64,000 nt of DNA. It comes from CAYSCS01 sp964429695. Lineage in GTDB: Bacteria; Acidobacteriota; Aminicenantia; Aminicenantales; Aminicenantaceae. The stretch covers positions 1 to 64,000 of the forward strand of contig CAYSCS010000079.1 of the NCBI GenBank assembly GCA_964429695.1, in the 5' to 3' direction. Position 1 is the first letter of the stretch; every line of letters begins with the position of its first letter. Shown in pieces: positions 62,245-64,000 of the stretch. The translations under genes were made by a program, and so were the position numbers. The notes below the pieces were generated by a model that saw nothing but the letters and a program-made list of their open reading frames with translations, searched no databases and was not told the origin of the DNA.

Positions 62245-63051
62245 ATGTTTTTCAAGTCCAAAAAGTCCATTTACGGAGCAGGGCTTGCTTTAATTTTGAT
62301 GTTTCTTTTGGGCTCACTAAAGGCAGAGACTATTGAAAAAGGAAATATCATTGGTTTTATCTATACAAAAGATGGGACTACCCCTTTAGAGGGCGCCATT
62401 ATTAGGGTTGAGAACATCTCAACAAGATCTACTTTTGAAAGTACTATCTCAGATAAAAATGGAATATTTAAGATTGAAGGAATAGAACAAGGTGTCTATG
62501 TTTTGGGTGTAAAGACCTCTGAAGGAGAATTTAACCTTGAGGATGTAATAGGATTAAAAATAAGATCCAACGAAACTGCTAAGATGTCTCTTTCAGTAAA
62601 TCCTTATGATAAAGAAGTTGCTTCTGCAGTTCAAGAAGTATACGTTGACCAGGAAATTTCTGGCGAATCATTAATCGGCACTGTGATTGATTATAATGAA
62701 GCCACAAGAACAGCTGTAGTCTCCATCATCAAAGGATTGTTGAGAATCAACGATAGAATCCATGCTAAGGGACAGAAGACTGATTTCTATCAAAATGTTA
62801 GGGCGATAAGAAAAGAAGGAGCGCTCGTACAGATCGTCCTGGCAGGTCAGGTTGCGACAATTGAAGTCAAGAAAAAAGTTGAAAAAAATGATTTAATTTA
62901 TTCGGCAAAAAAAAGAGGTATCTTGCCCCTCTTCATAGCTCCTATAGGGGGTGTGACCCTGCTTGCAGCAAGTGCAGCTGTTTTGCATGGCACAATAAAC
63001 ATTGACGAAGAACCAGATCAAATTTCTCCTTTCAAGAAGGAGCTGCCTTAA
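62245..63051 (+). CDS. Secreted/membrane protein with carboxypeptidase-regulatory-like domain
   Basis: 268 residues. Signal sequence (YGAGLALILMFLLGSLKAE), then a CnaB/carboxypeptidase-regulatory-like beta-sandwich at about residues 33-120 (GNIIGFIYTKDGTTPLEGAI; DKNGIFKIEGIEQGVYVLGV). A second beta-rich domain follows (about 140-220; IGTVIDYNEATRTAVVSIIKG). A hydrophobic helix near the end (ILPLFIAPIGGVTLLAASAA) and a short acidic tail resemble a membrane anchor. Perfect AGGAGG at 62234-62239. Function unknown; the domain is usually adhesive or ligand-binding. Confidence 0.7.
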   Translation: MFFKSKKSIYGAGLALILMFLLGSLKAETIEKGNIIGFIYTKDGTTPLEGAIIRVENISTRSTFESTISDKNGIFKIEGIEQGVYVLGVKTSEGEFNLEDVIGLKIRSNETAKMSLSVNPYDKEVASAVQEVYVDQEISGESLIGTVIDYNEATRTAVVSIIKGLLRINDRIHAKGQKTDFYQNVRAIRKEGALVQIVLAGQVATIEVKKKVEKNDLIYSAKKRGILPLFIAPIGGVTLLAASAAVLHGTINIDEEPDQISPFKKELP

Positions 63052-63111
63052 AGCTTCTGTTTCCTCGATTTAAGAAATTCTCATTTATCTCTAAAATAAA
63101 TTGCCTATTTT

Positions 63112-63128
63112 TCTCTATTTTTTAGAGA
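63112..63128. repeat. 6-bp hairpin downstream of the surface protein gene
   Basis: TCTCTA (63112-63117), loop TTTTT, TAGAGA (63123-63128), 60 bases after the stop codon. There is no T-run after the stem, so it is a weak terminator candidate at most. Confidence 0.25.
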
Positions 63129-63503
63129 GGTCGTCAAGAATATTAAATTCAGAAAAGAAAAATTCAAAGATAAACCTACGGTAAGACTAAAGTAAGATCT
63201 ATTTAAGACTCGAGTTTAACTTTTTCCTGAGAAATATGCAAGGTGGAGGATTAAGGGCAATTGAAAGTTTATCTTATAAATTAGGCTCTTCTCCAAAATT
63301 AGGTGCTGAAAATATAAGAAAAGAGGGATAGATCTCTTCTTTTATGAGAATTAAGATTGATAAAAGTATAAAGAAATCTCTTCTTTCTTCCCTAGCTAAT
63401 ATCCCAACTCTTAATTTCACCGTCTCTTCAATAATATTTTTCATTTATGGGAAAAAATATTTACATTTATCCATTAATAGGGATAAGGTCTTTAAATAAA
63501 TGC

Positions 63504-63532
63504 TTGCTCCTTGAAAATCGAAATTCTATAAT
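63504..63532 (+). promoter_or_regulatory. Sigma70-type promoter of pyrE
   Basis: TTGCTC (63504-63509), 17-base spacer, perfect TATAAT (63527-63532). It predicts a start of transcription near 63539 and a leader of about 35 nt. Confidence 0.65.
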
Positions 63533-63573
63533 ACAGCGAGGAATTAAGATTTTAGGAGAAAGATTTAGACTAC

Positions 63574-64000
63574 ATGTCAAGAAATATTGAAAAAGAAGTT
63601 TTATCCCTCTTTAAAGAATGTGATGCGCTTCTTAGGGGACATTTCAAACTCACTTCTGGAAAGCACTCTGAATGGTATTTTGAAAAAATACGACTCATAG
63701 AAAAGCCAGCTACTCTCGAAAGGCTTGTCAACCTTCTTGTGGAGAGAATTTTAGAAAAAGGAGAAAAATTTGATTACATAGTTTCTCCTGCTTATGGAGC
63801 AATTGCCATTGGATTTCTGACCGCCCTTAAGCTCAAAAAGAGGTTTGCCTTTACTCAAAGACTAGAGGAGAAGATGAGTTTACGCTCATCTTTTTCGGGA
63901 ATTGAAGGAGGACGAGCTTTGATTGTGGAAGATGTGGTCACAACTGGGGGTTCTGTCAAGGAGGTCGTGGATTGTCTTAAACAAAAAGGAGTGATAGTGA
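63574..64000 (+). CDS. pyrE: Orotate phosphoribosyltransferase, 3' end outside the window
   Basis: The ATG at 63574 opens a frame that runs off the window after 142 codons. Seen: LRGHFKLTSGKHSEWYFEKI at the N-terminus, DYIVSPAYGAIAIGF, and the PRPP-binding loop ALIVEDVVTTGGSVKEVVD. These are the hallmarks of PyrE, which converts orotate and PRPP to OMP in pyrimidine synthesis. About 40-60 C-terminal residues are expected beyond the edge. AGGAG lies 15 bases before the ATG, a rather long spacing. Confidence 0.92.
   Translation, partial: MSRNIEKEVLSLFKECDALLRGHFKLTSGKHSEWYFEKIRLIEKPATLERLVNLLVERILEKGEKFDYIVSPAYGAIAIGFLTALKLKKRFAFTQRLEEKMSLRSSFSGIEGGRALIVEDVVTTGGSVKEVVDCLKQKGVIV

Larger units (their letters stand above)
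63052..63573. other. Intergenic region before pyrE
   Basis: About 520 AT-rich bases. No convincing gene; a 31-codon frame at 63236-63331 is probably chance. Contains a short hairpin after the surface protein gene (63112-63128) and the pyrE promoter (63504-63532). Confidence 0.5.

Noticed and set aside
63236..63331. 31-codon frame before pyrE
   Set aside because: No ribosome site of note and no recognisable features; expected by chance in this composition.

Overview
The window reads as a chromosomal segment from an uncultured-looking, AT-rich, diderm (Gram-negative-type) bacterium. The diderm reading rests on an outer-membrane beta-barrel (51542-52810), a Wza-type polysaccharide export protein (59195-60037), a bacterial alpha-2-macroglobulin lipoprotein with its PBP1C partner (540-8464), and sigma70-like TTGACA/TATAAT promoters. 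I see no ribosomal RNA or ribosomal protein gene that would fix the phylum. The gene style (carboxypeptidase-regulatory-like surface protein, many glycosyltransferases, degraded insertion sequences) would fit a candidate phylum such as Aminicenantes or a relative, but that is a guess.

Layout. (1) 1-540: a decayed IS-associated DUF6788-type gene and an AT-rich intergenic region with a 13-bp inverted repeat. (2) 540-9249, plus strand: alpha-2-macroglobulin and PBP1C as a translationally coupled pair, then RidA and an FmdB-type zinc ribbon protein. (3) 9655-14390, plus strand: HyuA, HyuB and an Nramp-fold transporter that lacks the metal-binding residues, all overlapping; this looks like an uptake-plus-hydrolysis module for a cyclic amide such as 5-oxoproline or a hydantoin. 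(4) 14393-22729, minus strand: a tight cluster of Zn-alcohol dehydrogenase, LsrF-like aldolase, nitrilase-family amidase with a non-standard start, a NusG-paralogue pseudogene, DegT aminotransferase, divergent GlmS and an aspartate-racemase-family enzyme, with a SPASM radical SAM protein upstream. (5) 23171-25214, minus strand: SerB-like HAD phosphatase, RlmN, and initiator tRNA-fMet with its own consensus promoter. (6) 25242-27609: a two-gene insertion sequence with 11-bp terminal inverted repeats, GC-richer than its surroundings.

(7) 27744-60903, plus strand: a roughly 32-kb surface polysaccharide locus. It holds seven glycosyltransferases, a Wzx flippase, two Wzy/WaaL-like polymerase/ligase candidates, a PglC-type phosphoglycosyl transferase, asparagine synthase, a methyltransferase, a NodB deacetylase, a bi-domain oxidoreductase beside a heparinase II/III protein, a geranylgeranyl-reductase-like flavoprotein, and an export set: beta-barrel porin, Wzc-type tyrosine kinase, TPR protein, Wza-like protein and PHP-type tyrosine phosphatase. 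A TTGACA-type promoter (28475-28503) is followed by a leader of about 320 nt that ends in a possible attenuator. Many genes overlap by the ATGA arrangement, so the locus is probably one long transcript, the kind of operon NusG paralogues usually control; the only NusG paralogue seen here is broken. (8) 60887-61987: relic of an IS481-like transposase with two frameshifts and one amber stop. (9) 62245-64000: a secreted or anchored CnaB-like protein and the 5' part of pyrE, each with a good promoter.

The best candidates for new biology are the non-metal Nramp-like transporter fused by overlap to hyuAB, the minus-strand aldolase/aminotransferase/GlmS-like cluster, and the isoprenoid-reductase-like flavoprotein inside the polysaccharide locus.
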